Notes: a model not told the origin generated them from the letters alone. A DNA stretch of 16,508 nucleotides from DATEJJ01 sp039649115 (GCA_039649115.1 JBBWZQ010000203.1:1-16508), one strand, 5' to 3'; shown: positions 7,247-13,817, counted from the first letter of the stretch. Numbers and translations are program-made.

Positions 7247-7978
7247 ATGACCAAACTACCGAAACTCAGCAGCCTGATCGCGATCGTCGACAGCCGCGGG
7301 GACGCCCGGAACAACCTGGAACGGATCACCGTCGCCGAGGAGCTCACCGCGGACATGCACGCGCTGGGCGACCGGCTCATCGGGTACTACATCGAGCTGG
7401 CCCGCGCGGAGGGCTACTCGTGGTCGGACATCGGCGATCACCTCGGCGTCAGCCGCCAGGCCGCGCAGCAGCGGTACACCCCCCGATGGTCCAGCCTGAC
7501 CCTGTCCGACCTCACCCACGCCGGCGCGTTCACCCGGCTCACCAAGCGCGCCAAGGACGCGCTCGGCCGCGCCGAGGAGCACGCCCGGCGGCTGCACCAC
7601 GACAGCGTCGGCAGTGAGCACGTGCTGCTGGCCCTCCTCGACGACGCCGACAGCCTGGCCGTCATGGCACTGCGCGCGCTGTCCACCGAACCGGCCGACC
7701 TGCGCGCCACCGTCGAGGCGCGGATACCGGCCGGCGACCGGCCGTCCCCCGCGGCGACGCCGGTCAACCCGGCGGCGCGCCGCGCCCTGGAGGCGTCCTT
7801 GAAGGAGGCGCTGGAGATGGGCCACAACTACATCGGCACCGAACACATGCTGCTCGGGCTGCTGCACGACACCCAGAGCGGCGCGGGACACCTGCTGGGC
7901 GGGAGCGGGATCACCCTGGACGCGGCGCGGGCGTCCATACAGGACATTCTCAGCGAGTACCTGCGCAAGAAGGCATAG
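7247..7978 (+). CDS. HTH plus double Clp N-domain protein without ATPase (putative regulator or adaptor)
   Basis: The protein has 243 residues. After an N-terminal helical region, residues about 55-77 (AEGYSWSDIGDHLGVSRQAA) form a helix-turn-helix of the kind found in MarR/sigma-like DNA readers. Two Clp N-terminal repeats follow. Repeat 1, about 95-157, contains RLHHDSVGSEHVLLALL. Repeat 2, about 175-237, contains MGHNYIGTEHMLLGLL. There is no Walker motif, so it is not a ClpC/ClpB ATPase. In ClpC the N-domain binds adaptors and phosphoarginine-marked substrates. Here it could sense such a signal or dock to ClpC while the HTH binds DNA (inference). ATG 7247 is chosen for its promoter spacing; GTG 7238, with a short GGAG upstream, would add three residues. 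Confidence 0.85.
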   Translation: MTKLPKLSSLIAIVDSRGDARNNLERITVAEELTADMHALGDRLIGYYIELARAEGYSWSDIGDHLGVSRQAAQQRYTPRWSSLTLSDLTHAGAFTRLTKRAKDALGRAEEHARRLHHDSVGSEHVLLALLDDADSLAVMALRALSTEPADLRATVEARIPAGDRPSPAATPVNPAARRALEASLKEALEMGHNYIGTEHMLLGLLHDTQSGAGHLLGGSGITLDAARASIQDILSEYLRKKA

Positions 7979-7993
7979 GGTCGGCCGGCGACC
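7979..7993. terminator. Short hairpin between convergent genes
   Basis: GGTCG and CGACC form a perfect 5-bp stem around the loop GCCGG, immediately after the HTH-ClpN stop codon in the 28-bp convergent gap. No T-tract follows, so it would be a non-canonical terminator at best. Confidence 0.3.
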
Positions 7994-8006
7994 GCCGTGC
8001 TCGCGG

Positions 8007-8834
8007 CTAGTCGAAAGTGAGGTGGTCGTAGCGGAACCCGTCGCGCATCTGGTCCCGGCGCAGCCGCAGCCCGTCGAAGTCGCGGGCGATGTCCTGCTTG
8101 GCACGCAGCGACGGCGTGACCGTGTCCATCGTCTTCAGGCGCTCGCCGATCGCCGCCGCCGCGAGGTCCTCGGCCAGCTGTCCCGGCTCGACGCCGCAGG
8201 AGAACTGCGGCTGCCACACCCGGACCCGCTCGAACACGCACTGACCGTCGCGTACGTCGAGCCACGCCCAGCCCTCGGCAGGACCGTCCACCCAGGACAC
8301 GTGCAGCCCGCGGATCGTGGGATCGGCCAGCCGCCGGCTCGCGTACGCGTCGATGGCCGCCGCCCGGGCCAGTACGCTCAGGTCGTTGACGAAGCCGGTC
8401 CGCCCGTCGGGCAGCCGGCCGACGAGGTCCCGGTACCCCGGCCCGGTCGCCTCGGTGAAGCGGAGCGCGTCGAGCACGTACTCCAGCACCCGCCGCGCGT
8501 GCGCACCCCCGCCCAGGGCTGAGGACTCGATGCGCAGCAGGGGCAGGCCCACGGCCGCGCACACCGCGTCGGTCATCCGGTCGTCCCGGGAGGCGCCCTG
8601 CCGCGGCTCGCGCAACTGCACCGCGAGCGTGGCCGCCTCGGTGTCCGGGTCCCAGACGACGAACGCGAGGTGGGCACGGATCGCACCGCTCCACTGGTGC
8701 GCCGTGATGCCGGGCGGCCGGCCACGCAGCACCTGACCCAACCGCGCATCTGGTCGCACCAGGCGGCCGGCGCGCTCGAAGAGCTCCGCGCGGCCCGTCG
8801 TGGCGCCGCCCCGCTCGTTGTCCATGACCAGCAT
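8007..8834 (-). CDS. DUF2726 family protein, apparently without nuclease active site
   Basis: The 275-residue soluble protein has a DUF2726 (PD-(D/E)XK nuclease-like) core at about 50-105: AHLAFVVWDPDTEAATLAVQL, then RDDRMTDAVCAAVGLPLLRI. Active relatives usually read hxDFv... and (a/v)IElDg at these two strands. Here the first acidic residue is Ala57 and the glutamate is Gln73, so catalytic metal binding seems lost. Residues 130-275 have no recognised domain. They include the aromatic patch HVSWVDGPAEGWAWLDV (179-195) and a charged C-terminal helix. ATG 8834 is supported by TAGCAT six bases upstream; ATG 8825 is a fallback. The call is fairly good for the core, while the role is unknown, perhaps a nucleic-acid or protein binder. 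Confidence 0.65.
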   Translation of the reverse strand: MLVMDNERGGATTGRAELFERAGRLVRPDARLGQVLRGRPPGITAHQWSGAIRAHLAFVVWDPDTEAATLAVQLREPRQGASRDDRMTDAVCAAVGLPLLRIESSALGGGAHARRVLEYVLDALRFTEATGPGYRDLVGRLPDGRTGFVNDLSVLARAAAIDAYASRRLADPTIRGLHVSWVDGPAEGWAWLDVRDGQCVFERVRVWQPQFSCGVEPGQLAEDLAAAAIGERLKTMDTVTPSLRAKQDIARDFDGLRLRRDQMRDGFRYDHLTFD

Positions 8835-8840
8835 GTGGCC

Positions 8841-8846
8841 ATGCTA
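8841..8846 (-). promoter_or_regulatory. -10 element of the DUF2726 gene, leaderless arrangement
   Basis: TAGCAT on the minus strand is followed by exactly six bases and then the ATG at 8834. No ribosome-binding site is present. The remaining gap up to 9021 holds no gene I can support. Confidence 0.5.
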
Positions 8847-9021
8847 GAACCCGCCAGCCGCGGATGACCGCCGCCCACCCGGACGAAGTACCTGACTGGT
8901 CGTGGCTGGCGGCGGCCCGGTACGGTATGACTGCTTCCACCGGATATGCGGGTCACCGCGACGGTAGGCGATGCAGAGAGCTTGGGCAACCTGATGGTGG
9001 CCGTCGTCCCAGGTCGACCGG

Positions 9022-9576
9022 CTACCAGCGCCAGCGCAGGAACCGGCGTTGGTAGCGCACCTTGAGACTGGAGGTCTTGAGGTGGCCGCGTACCACGATG
9101 TGCAGGCCGCCCGAGTCGGGCACCTTCGCCTTGGCCGTACTGGACGAAAGCTCGACGTCGTGCACCGTGGCCGACGCCCCGCTCGGCAGCACCAGGGTCA
9201 CCGAACTGGACCGCAGGTCCAGCGACACCTCCACGGTCGGCGACGCGACCTGGGCCTCGGTGAGGTCCAGCCGGATGTTCGACGACTGGGCCTCGACGAC
9301 CAACTGGCGGGACACGACCCACCGCCCAGCCCGCCTCAACGACGAGAAACGCGACCGCAAGGTGAGCACCTCAGGCGCCACGGCCACCGGCAGGTCCGCC
9401 GTCAACGACGCCATGTCATCCCGGGTACGGGCGGCCAGCACACCCTGGATCCGGTCCTCGAACTCGACCAGCGTGAGCCGGCCCTCGCCGACCGCCTGGT
9501 TCAACTGCTCGACGACCAGGTTCCGTTCGGCGTCAGACACCCGGATCTCGCGCCTTGGGGTCGGCTCTCCTGCCAC
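9022..9576 (-). CDS. DUF1707 domain protein with beta-rich C-terminal domain
   Basis: The 184-residue protein opens with a classic actinobacterial DUF1707 module at about 11-63: IRVSDAERNLVVEQLNQAVG, EGRLTLVEFEDRI, AARTRDDMASLTADLP. The rest alternates short beta-like strands (VEVSLDLRSSSVTLVLPSGA, GGLHIVVRGHLKTSSLKVRY) that resemble the LiaF/DUF4097-type beta-repeat fold. It ends in a basic, Trp-rich tail (RRFLRWRW). There is no TM segment, although many relatives place DUF1707 next to one. Function is unknown; LiaF-like proteins act in envelope-stress sensing, which is only a hint here. The GTG start at 9576 is supported by TAGATT six bases upstream. Confidence 0.85.
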   Translation of the reverse strand: MAGEPTPRREIRVSDAERNLVVEQLNQAVGEGRLTLVEFEDRIQGVLAARTRDDMASLTADLPVAVAPEVLTLRSRFSSLRRAGRWVVSRQLVVEAQSSNIRLDLTEAQVASPTVEVSLDLRSSSVTLVLPSGASATVHDVELSSSTAKAKVPDSGGLHIVVRGHLKTSSLKVRYQRRFLRWRW

Positions 9577-9582
9577 GCGCCC

Positions 9583-9588
9583 AATCTA
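9583..9588 (-). promoter_or_regulatory. -10 element of the DUF1707 gene, leaderless arrangement
   Basis: TAGATT on the minus strand is followed by six bases and GTG 9576. It shares a 50-bp divergent gap with the promoter of the small hydrolase gene, so the two polymerases would overlap. Confidence 0.5.
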
Positions 9589-9613
9589 CGACCTCCGGCG
9601 ACCCCGCGGTGGA

Positions 9614-9619
9614 TAGGGT
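9614..9619 (+). promoter_or_regulatory. -10 element of the small alpha/beta hydrolase gene
   Basis: TAGGGT is followed by seven bases and ATG 9627, with no Shine-Dalgarno sequence. It is back to back with the TAGATT element of the DUF1707 gene, 25 bp away. Confidence 0.5.
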
Positions 9620-9626
9620 CGATTCC

Positions 9627-10163
9627 ATGGCTGATGCTGTCGTGATCCCCGGCCGGATGTTCGGGCCGGCGGCGGGACTGCTCATGTACGCGGGCGAGGT
9701 GGCGCAGCGGCGGGGAGTGAGCGTGCACCGGCACTCCTGGTCGGGGGAGCCGCCGAAGCCGACCGAGCCGGAGGTGGAGAGCTGGGTGTGCGGGGAGGTC
9801 AGCCCGTTGCTCGACGCGCTCGGCGGCGGTCCTCTGTTGCTCGCCAAGTCGCTCGGTACGAATGCCGCCGCGCTCGCCGCCGAACGCGCGCTGCCGGCGG
9901 TGTGGCTCACCCCGCTGCTGACCGCGCCGTGGGTGGTCGCCGCGATGAGCCGGGCGACCGCACCGTTCCTCCTCGTCGGCGGTACCGGCGACGAGGTCTG
10001 GGACGGTGCGCTGGCTCGCCGGCTGTCGCCGCACGTGCTGGAGGTCGAAGGCGCCGACCACGGCATGTACGTCCCCGGGCCGCTCACCGACTCGATCGCG
10101 GTACTCGGCCGGGTGGTCGTCGCCGTCGAGGAGTTCCTCGACGCGATCAACTGGCGCCGCTGA
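9627..10163 (+). CDS. Small alpha/beta hydrolase-fold protein
   Basis: At 178 residues this is a minimal alpha/beta hydrolase without a lid domain. The first strand reads ADAVVIPGRMFGP. The nucleophile elbow is AKSLGT (Ser75), with Ala where GxSxG has its first glycine. The likely acid is Asp122 in GTGDEVW, and the histidine is His145 in GADHGMYVPG. The order and spacing Ser-Asp-His fit a working triad. There is no signal peptide, so it is cytosolic. The substrate is unknown; small proteins of this type act as esterases or serine hydrolases. The RidA-family gene begins 30 bases downstream but seems to have its own promoter. Confidence 0.8.
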   Translation: MADAVVIPGRMFGPAAGLLMYAGEVAQRRGVSVHRHSWSGEPPKPTEPEVESWVCGEVSPLLDALGGGPLLLAKSLGTNAAALAAERALPAVWLTPLLTAPWVVAAMSRATAPFLLVGGTGDEVWDGALARRLSPHVLEVEGADHGMYVPGPLTDSIAVLGRVVVAVEEFLDAINWRR

Positions 10164-10181
10164 ACCCGCTCCCGGAAGAGC

Positions 10182-10187
10182 TATTGT
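10182..10187 (+). promoter_or_regulatory. -10 element of the RidA-family gene, leaderless arrangement
   Basis: TATTGT is followed by six bases and ATG 10194. A CTGAAC at 10160-10165, overlapping the stop codon of the gene before, could serve as -35 with a 16-bp spacer. Confidence 0.5.
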
Positions 10188-10193
10188 CGATCG

Positions 10194-10586
10194 ATGTCGT
10201 CACGTCCGATCCCGTTCACCGCGCCTTCCGTGCGCACTCCGCCCGGGTACAGCCACGCCGTGCGGGCCGCTGGCCTGATCTTCGTGTCCGGCCAGGTCCC
10301 GCTCGACGAGAATGGCGCCGTCGTCGGGGTCGGCGACATGGGTGCGCAGGCTCGTCAGGCGTTCCGCAATCTGGGCGCGGTGCTCGAAGCCGCGGGTTGC
10401 TCGTTCGCCGATGTGCTGAAGTTGACGTACTTCGTCCGCGACGTCGAGGCCGTGGGGTCGATCCGGGCCGCCCGCGACGAGTTCGTCGACACGGCCAGCC
10501 CGCCGGCCAGCACGCTGGTCGAGGTTTCCCGGCTGTTCATGCCGGATCTGCTGGTGGAGATCGAGGCGGTGGCGCTGGCACCGTAG
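10194..10586 (+). CDS. RidA/YjgF/UK114 family protein (enamine/imine deaminase)
   Basis: The 130-residue protein has the usual RidA length and blocks: PPGYSHAVRAAGLIFVSGQV near the start, ARQAFRNLGAVLEAAGCSF in the helix, DVLKLTYFVRD, and the C-terminal signature PDLLVEIEAVALAP. RidA proteins are cytosolic trimers that hydrolyse reactive enamines/imines, such as 2-aminoacrylate from PLP enzymes. The key arginine of active members, just before the VEIEA block, is probably Arg113 in VSRLFMPDLL. The spacing carries two more residues than the usual RLP motif, so deaminase activity is likely but not assured. No amino-acid dehydratase gene lies nearby. Confidence 0.85.
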   Translation: MSSRPIPFTAPSVRTPPGYSHAVRAAGLIFVSGQVPLDENGAVVGVGDMGAQARQAFRNLGAVLEAAGCSFADVLKLTYFVRDVEAVGSIRAARDEFVDTASPPASTLVEVSRLFMPDLLVEIEAVALAP

Positions 10587-10601
10587 CCGGCCCGTACCCG
10601 T

Positions 10602-10616
10602 CCGGATCTCCTCCGG
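10602..10616. terminator. Hairpin downstream of the RidA-family gene
   Basis: CCGGA and TCCGG form a perfect 5-bp stem with loop TCTCC, 16 bases after the RidA stop codon. There is no clear T-tract. It lies in a 76-bp convergent gap that also holds the next hairpin, so it may act in both directions. Confidence 0.35.
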
Positions 10617-10623
10617 TCAACCA

Positions 10624-10637
10624 CCACGGTCGCGTGG
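10624..10637. terminator. Second hairpin in the convergent gap
   Basis: CCACG and CGTGG pair perfectly around the loop GTCG, eight bases after the previous hairpin. Two adjacent stem-loops between convergent genes suggest a bidirectional terminator, but the stems are short and the DNA is G+C-rich. Confidence 0.3.
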
Positions 10638-10662
10638 CCCGCATCCTGCAAGAGATTGCCGG

Positions 10663-11979
10663 TCAACTCGACGATGTCGACTCCGTCGAGGGAGATCGCC
10701 TCGCTGCCCGGAGATCCGCGGGTACGTGGGCGGCCAGGGCCTCGGTGACGGCGGCGGCCGCCTCGCGGGCGCGGGCGATCGCGTCGTGCGGCCCGTGCGC
10801 CTCGGTGGCCTCCACGCACCGGTCCACCAGCAGGGCCGTCCGCTCGCGCAGCAGCGCCCAGGCAGGTTCGCGCCAGGGCACCAGGTTGCCCATGATGTAG
10901 TACATCTGGAAGGCGAACCCGGCCGTGCGGCCCGGGTGCTCCGGTCCCACCGGAAGCTGGGTGAGAGCCACCGCGAGCGGCCGCAGCACACCCGCCATCA
11001 GGTTGATCGCCGCGTCGATGAGGGTACCGAGCTGCTCGTCGGTCTCCTCGGTGTGCGTGAAGAACCGGACCAGGGTCTGCAGGACCATCTCGTACGCGAG
11101 CCCGGCGAGCTCGGCCACGTGGTACGTCCGCGGATCCGTGATGACCGCCACCGGGGCCGGGATGTCGAACGGCTGCCGGGTGTAGGCCGGCGCCACCGGC
11201 CGGGCCGGCTCGAACGAGGGATCGCGCCGCCGCAGGTCCTGGTACTCGTCCCAGATGGCGAGGAACCTGCCGTAGTGCGCCTCGCGCCAGTCGCCGCGGG
11301 CACCCTCACCCTGCTCGATGATCTCATCCACGGCGGCGAGGGCGGACCCGAGGTCGGTCACCGCGACCAGCTGGGGCCAGCGGAACAGCTCCGGGGTGGC
11401 CTGGGCGCGGGGGGAGCCGACGAACAGGGCGCGCTCGCCGTACCGGCGGGCCAGCACGCGCAGCCCGTCGGCGATGCCGCGGTACAGGTGCCCGACCGTG
11501 GCGAACTCCTGACCCCGGGGCAGCAACTCGCCGGCGTCCACCGGGTCGCGCGGCGGGGCGGTCGGCACGAACCCCTCGGCGTCCTGGCGCTCCATGCCCT
11601 CGGGCCGCTCCAGGTAGAGGAAGTGCCGCAGCGCGCGCTCGCCGAAGGGCAGCAGGTCCAACTGCACGCCGGCCGGAAAGTACGCGGAGCGCTGCGGGAA
11701 GTTGGGCCGGCCGAACATGGGTGCCGCGCCGATCGCGGACATCAGGTTGGCGACCATCGCCAGGTGCAGCATCTCCTCCACGGCGATGCCCCGGAGCAGC
11801 TTGCGCCAGCGGCCTACCGCCTCGGCCTGCTCCTCGGTCAGCCCGTCGCCGGTACCGTCCTTGAGACTGAACTCGGCATAGAGGTACTGACACATGATCA
11901 TGTGTTCGAGCTGGGCGGCCTCGGCGAGCAGCCACCACAGGTGCTCCCGGTGCGCCACGATGACCCTGGGCTCTGCCAT
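10663..11979 (-). CDS. Ferritin-like domain protein related to iminophenyl-pyruvate dimer synthase (VioB/RebD type)
   Basis: The protein has 438 residues. The N-terminal helices match the VioB-type ferritin-like domain (PF12902): EAAQLEHMIMCQYLYAEFSL at about 20-39, then GIAVEEMLHLAMVANLMSAI at 64-83. Likely metal ligands are Glu25 and the ExxH pair Glu69/His72. A second helical half follows (for example AELAGLAYEMVLQTLVRFFT near 310). VioB and RebD couple two imine forms of aromatic amino acids in violacein/rebeccamycin pathways, but no such partner genes are here. The reaction is therefore unassigned. The C-terminus ends in a Ser/Thr/Arg tail (RRSPSTESTSSS) that looks non-conserved. ATG 11979 has GAGAAT six bases upstream. 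It is divergent from the channel gene. Confidence 0.75.
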   Translation of the reverse strand: MAEPRVIVAHREHLWWLLAEAAQLEHMIMCQYLYAEFSLKDGTGDGLTEEQAEAVGRWRKLLRGIAVEEMLHLAMVANLMSAIGAAPMFGRPNFPQRSAYFPAGVQLDLLPFGERALRHFLYLERPEGMERQDAEGFVPTAPPRDPVDAGELLPRGQEFATVGHLYRGIADGLRVLARRYGERALFVGSPRAQATPELFRWPQLVAVTDLGSALAAVDEIIEQGEGARGDWREAHYGRFLAIWDEYQDLRRRDPSFEPARPVAPAYTRQPFDIPAPVAVITDPRTYHVAELAGLAYEMVLQTLVRFFTHTEETDEQLGTLIDAAINLMAGVLRPLAVALTQLPVGPEHPGRTAGFAFQMYYIMGNLVPWREPAWALLRERTALLVDRCVEATEAHGPHDAIARAREAAAAVTEALAAHVPADLRAARRSPSTESTSSS

Positions 11980-11985
11980 AGGATC

Positions 11986-12014
11986 ATTCTCGGGCGATGA
12001 TTACATTATTACAA
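11986..12014 (-). promoter_or_regulatory. Promoter of the ferritin-like gene
   Basis: On the minus strand, TTGTAA (12014-12009), a 17-bp spacer and GAGAAT (11991-11986) are followed by six bases and ATG 11979. This fits a leaderless transcript. It lies across the probable promoter of the divergent channel gene. Confidence 0.5.
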
Positions 12015-12028
12015 GACGTCGGAGAGGG
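12002..12028 (+). promoter_or_regulatory. -10 and ribosome-binding site of the TMEM175-type gene
   Basis: TACATT (12002-12007) lies in the most A+T-rich short stretch of this gap. GGAGAGGG (12021-12028) sits four bases before ATG 12033. The ribosome-binding site favours that start over the longer ATG at 11997, which would overlap the -10. Confidence 0.4.
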
Positions 12029-12032
12029 TCTC

Positions 12033-12668
12033 ATGGATGAACACAGCGCCGGCCTGATGAGCAGCCAGCGGGTCGAGGCGTTCAGCGACGCCGTGTTCGC
12101 GATCGCCGCCACGCTGCTCGTCCTCGATCTCGCGGTGCCACCGCGGGACAGCACGCCGTCCGGCGGGCTGGCCGCCGCCCTCGCCCACCAGTGGCCCGGC
12201 TACTTCGCCTACCTGGTCAGCTTCCTCGTCATCGGGATCATCTGGGTCAACCACCACACGGTCTTCGCCAGGGTCCGCCGCGTCGATCGCCCGGTGCTGT
12301 TCGTCAACCTGGCGCTGCTGCTCGTCGTGTCCGCGCTGCCGTTCCCCACCCGGCTGCTGGCGGAGTACCTGACGGCCCCCGGCGACTCGCACATCGCCGC
12401 GGCCATCTACAGCGCGGCCATGTTCGCCATGGGCCTGACCTACGCCCTGCTGTGGCTCGTCGTCACCCGGGACCGCAACCTGCTCGCGGAGCGGGAGGAC
12501 CGCGCCGCCAACCGCGCGGCCCTGCTCCGCTTCGCGGCCGGCAACGTGGTCTACCTCGCCACCATCGGGCTGGCCTTCGTCAACGCCGTCGCCACGCTCG
12601 CCGTGCACGCCGCCATCGCGCTCTACTACTGCTTCGACCAGCTGCGCGTCACGCGGCCGTCGCGGTAG
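12033..12668 (+). CDS. TMEM175-type (DUF1211) potassium channel family protein
   Basis: The 211-residue membrane protein carries the family hallmark FSDAVFAIAATLLVLDL (residues 17-33), where the FSD motif of TM1 lines the pore. WVNHHTVF (71-78) in the second segment is also typical. Six hydrophobic stretches can be seen, as in bacterial TMEM175 subunits, which assemble as tetramers and pass potassium down its gradient. The start follows GGAGAGGG; MSSQRVEAF at 12057 is a shorter option. The physiological trigger is not known. The 3' end overlaps the convergent membrane-protein gene by 43 bases. Confidence 0.85.
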   Translation: MDEHSAGLMSSQRVEAFSDAVFAIAATLLVLDLAVPPRDSTPSGGLAAALAHQWPGYFAYLVSFLVIGIIWVNHHTVFARVRRVDRPVLFVNLALLLVVSALPFPTRLLAEYLTAPGDSHIAAAIYSAAMFAMGLTYALLWLVVTRDRNLLAEREDRAANRAALLRFAAGNVVYLATIGLAFVNAVATLAVHAAIALYYCFDQLRVTRPSR

Positions 12669-13240
12669 CGCAGCCGCGAGACCGCCAGCGGTAGCTGCCA
12701 GATGTGCATGCCGGGTTCGAGGAACCAGAACCGCGCGGCCATGAAGCGCATGAGGCGCACCGTCCCGCCGATCAGCAGGATCGCGATGGGTATCTCAAGG
12801 GCGGCGCTGGCCACGGACTCCCACAGGTCGCCCGGGCCGGACGTCATGAGGTCGAACCAGGCGTCGCACAGCAGCAGCACCCCGGACGCGAACCCGGTGA
12901 GGATGAGCAGTTGCCGGCGCAGCCAGCCGAGCACCGCGGTGGCGGCGAACATGAACAGCAGCAGGATGTCGAAGCCGACCCAGGTGGCCGACCAGTTGTT
13001 CGCGACGTAGTGGTCGGGCAGCGTGACGCCGAGGTACGCGATCCACGGGATGAGCAGCACCGCGCTGCCCGCGGTGATGGCCAGCCGCACGTTGCGGATC
13101 CGGCGCACGGTGCGGCGGGCCGGCAGCAGTTCCTCGCTGGGCCGGGCCAGCCGCCAGATCAGGTCCCGGCGCTGCTCGGCGGACATGGCCGCGATCTGCT
13201 CGTCGGTCAGCTCGACCGGCCCCACCACCAACGCGCTCAT
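12626..13240 (-). CDS. Unrecognised four-TM membrane protein with cytosolic N-terminal helix
   Basis: I do not recognise a named family. The 204 residues begin with an acidic helical segment (VELTDEQIAAMSAEQRRDLI), then a basic stretch (PARRTVRRIRNVR). Four hydrophobic segments follow at about 52-73, 85-106, 109-131 and 145-164, with conserved-looking aromatic residues between them (CDAWFDLM at 125-132). The C-terminal tail is basic. By the positive-inside rule the basic segment before TM1 is cytoplasmic. The ATG at 13240 is preceded by AGGTGGGG (13252-13245 region), and TAGGAT at 13280-13275 could be the -10. A longer open frame upstream lacks membrane-protein features and overlaps the divergent permease gene, so it is rejected. 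Confidence 0.75.
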   Translation of the reverse strand: MSALVVGPVELTDEQIAAMSAEQRRDLIWRLARPSEELLPARRTVRRIRNVRLAITAGSAVLLIPWIAYLGVTLPDHYVANNWSATWVGFDILLLFMFAATAVLGWLRRQLLILTGFASGVLLLCDAWFDLMTSGPGDLWESVASAALEIPIAILLIGGTVRLMRFMAARFWFLEPGMHIWQLPLAVSRLRYRDGRVTRSWSKQ

Positions 13241-13274
13241 CGCCCCACCTGCCCCACCAGACTGGAACGGATCA

Positions 13275-13280
13275 ATCCTA
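13275..13280 (-). promoter_or_regulatory. Possible -10 of the four-TM membrane protein gene
   Basis: TAGGAT on the minus strand lies 34 bases before ATG 13240. It leaves room for a leader that holds the AGGTGGGG ribosome-binding site. No clear -35 is seen. Confidence 0.35.
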
Positions 13281-13373
13281 TTTCGTACCGGCGCCGTCCG
13301 CCCTGTGTCGGCGGCCACTCCCCCTGCTGGCACGAGCGTTTCCGGAAGGGCCGGATCTGGGTACCGGTCGTCC

Positions 13374-13811
13374 ATGACGACGACCGCCGACCAGGCGCAC
13401 CGGCGTAAGGCCGGGCAGGCGAAGCCGAAGATGCCCAGCGACACCAAGGGGCACCTGTCGCTGTTCGACCGGTTCGCGACCGTGGCCGGCACGTTTGTCT
13501 CGCGCGCCTGGTTCTTCGCCCTGTGCCTGCTGCTCGTCCTGTTGTGGGCGCCGTCGTACTTCGTGTTCGGCGACGTCAACACCTGGCAGCTCATCATCAA
13601 CACGGCCACCACGATCGTCACGTTCCTGCTCGTGGCGCTGCTGCAGAACACCCAGCGGCGCTCGGAGGACGCGCTGCACCAGAAGCTGAACGCCATCGCG
13701 GACGGCCTGGCCGACCTGATGGCCTCGCTCGGGGACCAGCGCCCGGCGCTGCGCAAGGACATGACCGAACTGCGGCGCGCGGTGGGCCTGGAGGACCGCG
13801 AGGGATCCTGA
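13374..13811 (+). CDS. Low-affinity iron permease family protein (PF04120)
   Basis: The 145-residue protein shows the pattern of bacterial members of the Iron_permease family. SLFDRFATVAGTFVSRAWFF leads into TM1 (about 45-65). WQLIINTATTIVTFLLVALL (71-90) forms TM2, and QNTQRRSEDALHQKLNAI starts a cytosolic amphipathic helix (about 91-140). Yeast Fet4 gives the family its name, but the bacterial proteins are small two-TM versions and iron transport by them is not well established. The N-terminal 27 residues are basic and hydrophilic. There is no good ribosome-binding site; TACCGGT lies just upstream, but its fit is poor. The FluC gene follows after 21 bases and may be cotranscribed. Confidence 0.8.
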   Translation: MTTTADQAHRRKAGQAKPKMPSDTKGHLSLFDRFATVAGTFVSRAWFFALCLLLVLLWAPSYFVFGDVNTWQLIINTATTIVTFLLVALLQNTQRRSEDALHQKLNAIADGLADLMASLGDQRPALRKDMTELRRAVGLEDREGS

Positions 13812-13817
13812 CCGCGG

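Noticed and set aside
8951..9002. Possible RNA stem GGTCACC/GGTGGCC with a 38-base loop.
   Set aside because: The arms pair only on the plus strand and with one G-U pair, while both flanking genes are on the minus strand; no known riboswitch motif is seen inside.
8864..9055. A 63-codon plus-strand frame in the gap between the DUF2726 and DUF1707 genes.
   Set aside because: It has no ribosome-binding site or well-placed -10, turns Arg-rich, and runs antisense into the end of the DUF1707 gene.
11997..12032. Upstream ATG (11997) as start of the TMEM175-type gene.
   Set aside because: It has no ribosome-binding site and would cover the probable -10, whereas ATG 12033 has GGAGAGGG four bases upstream.
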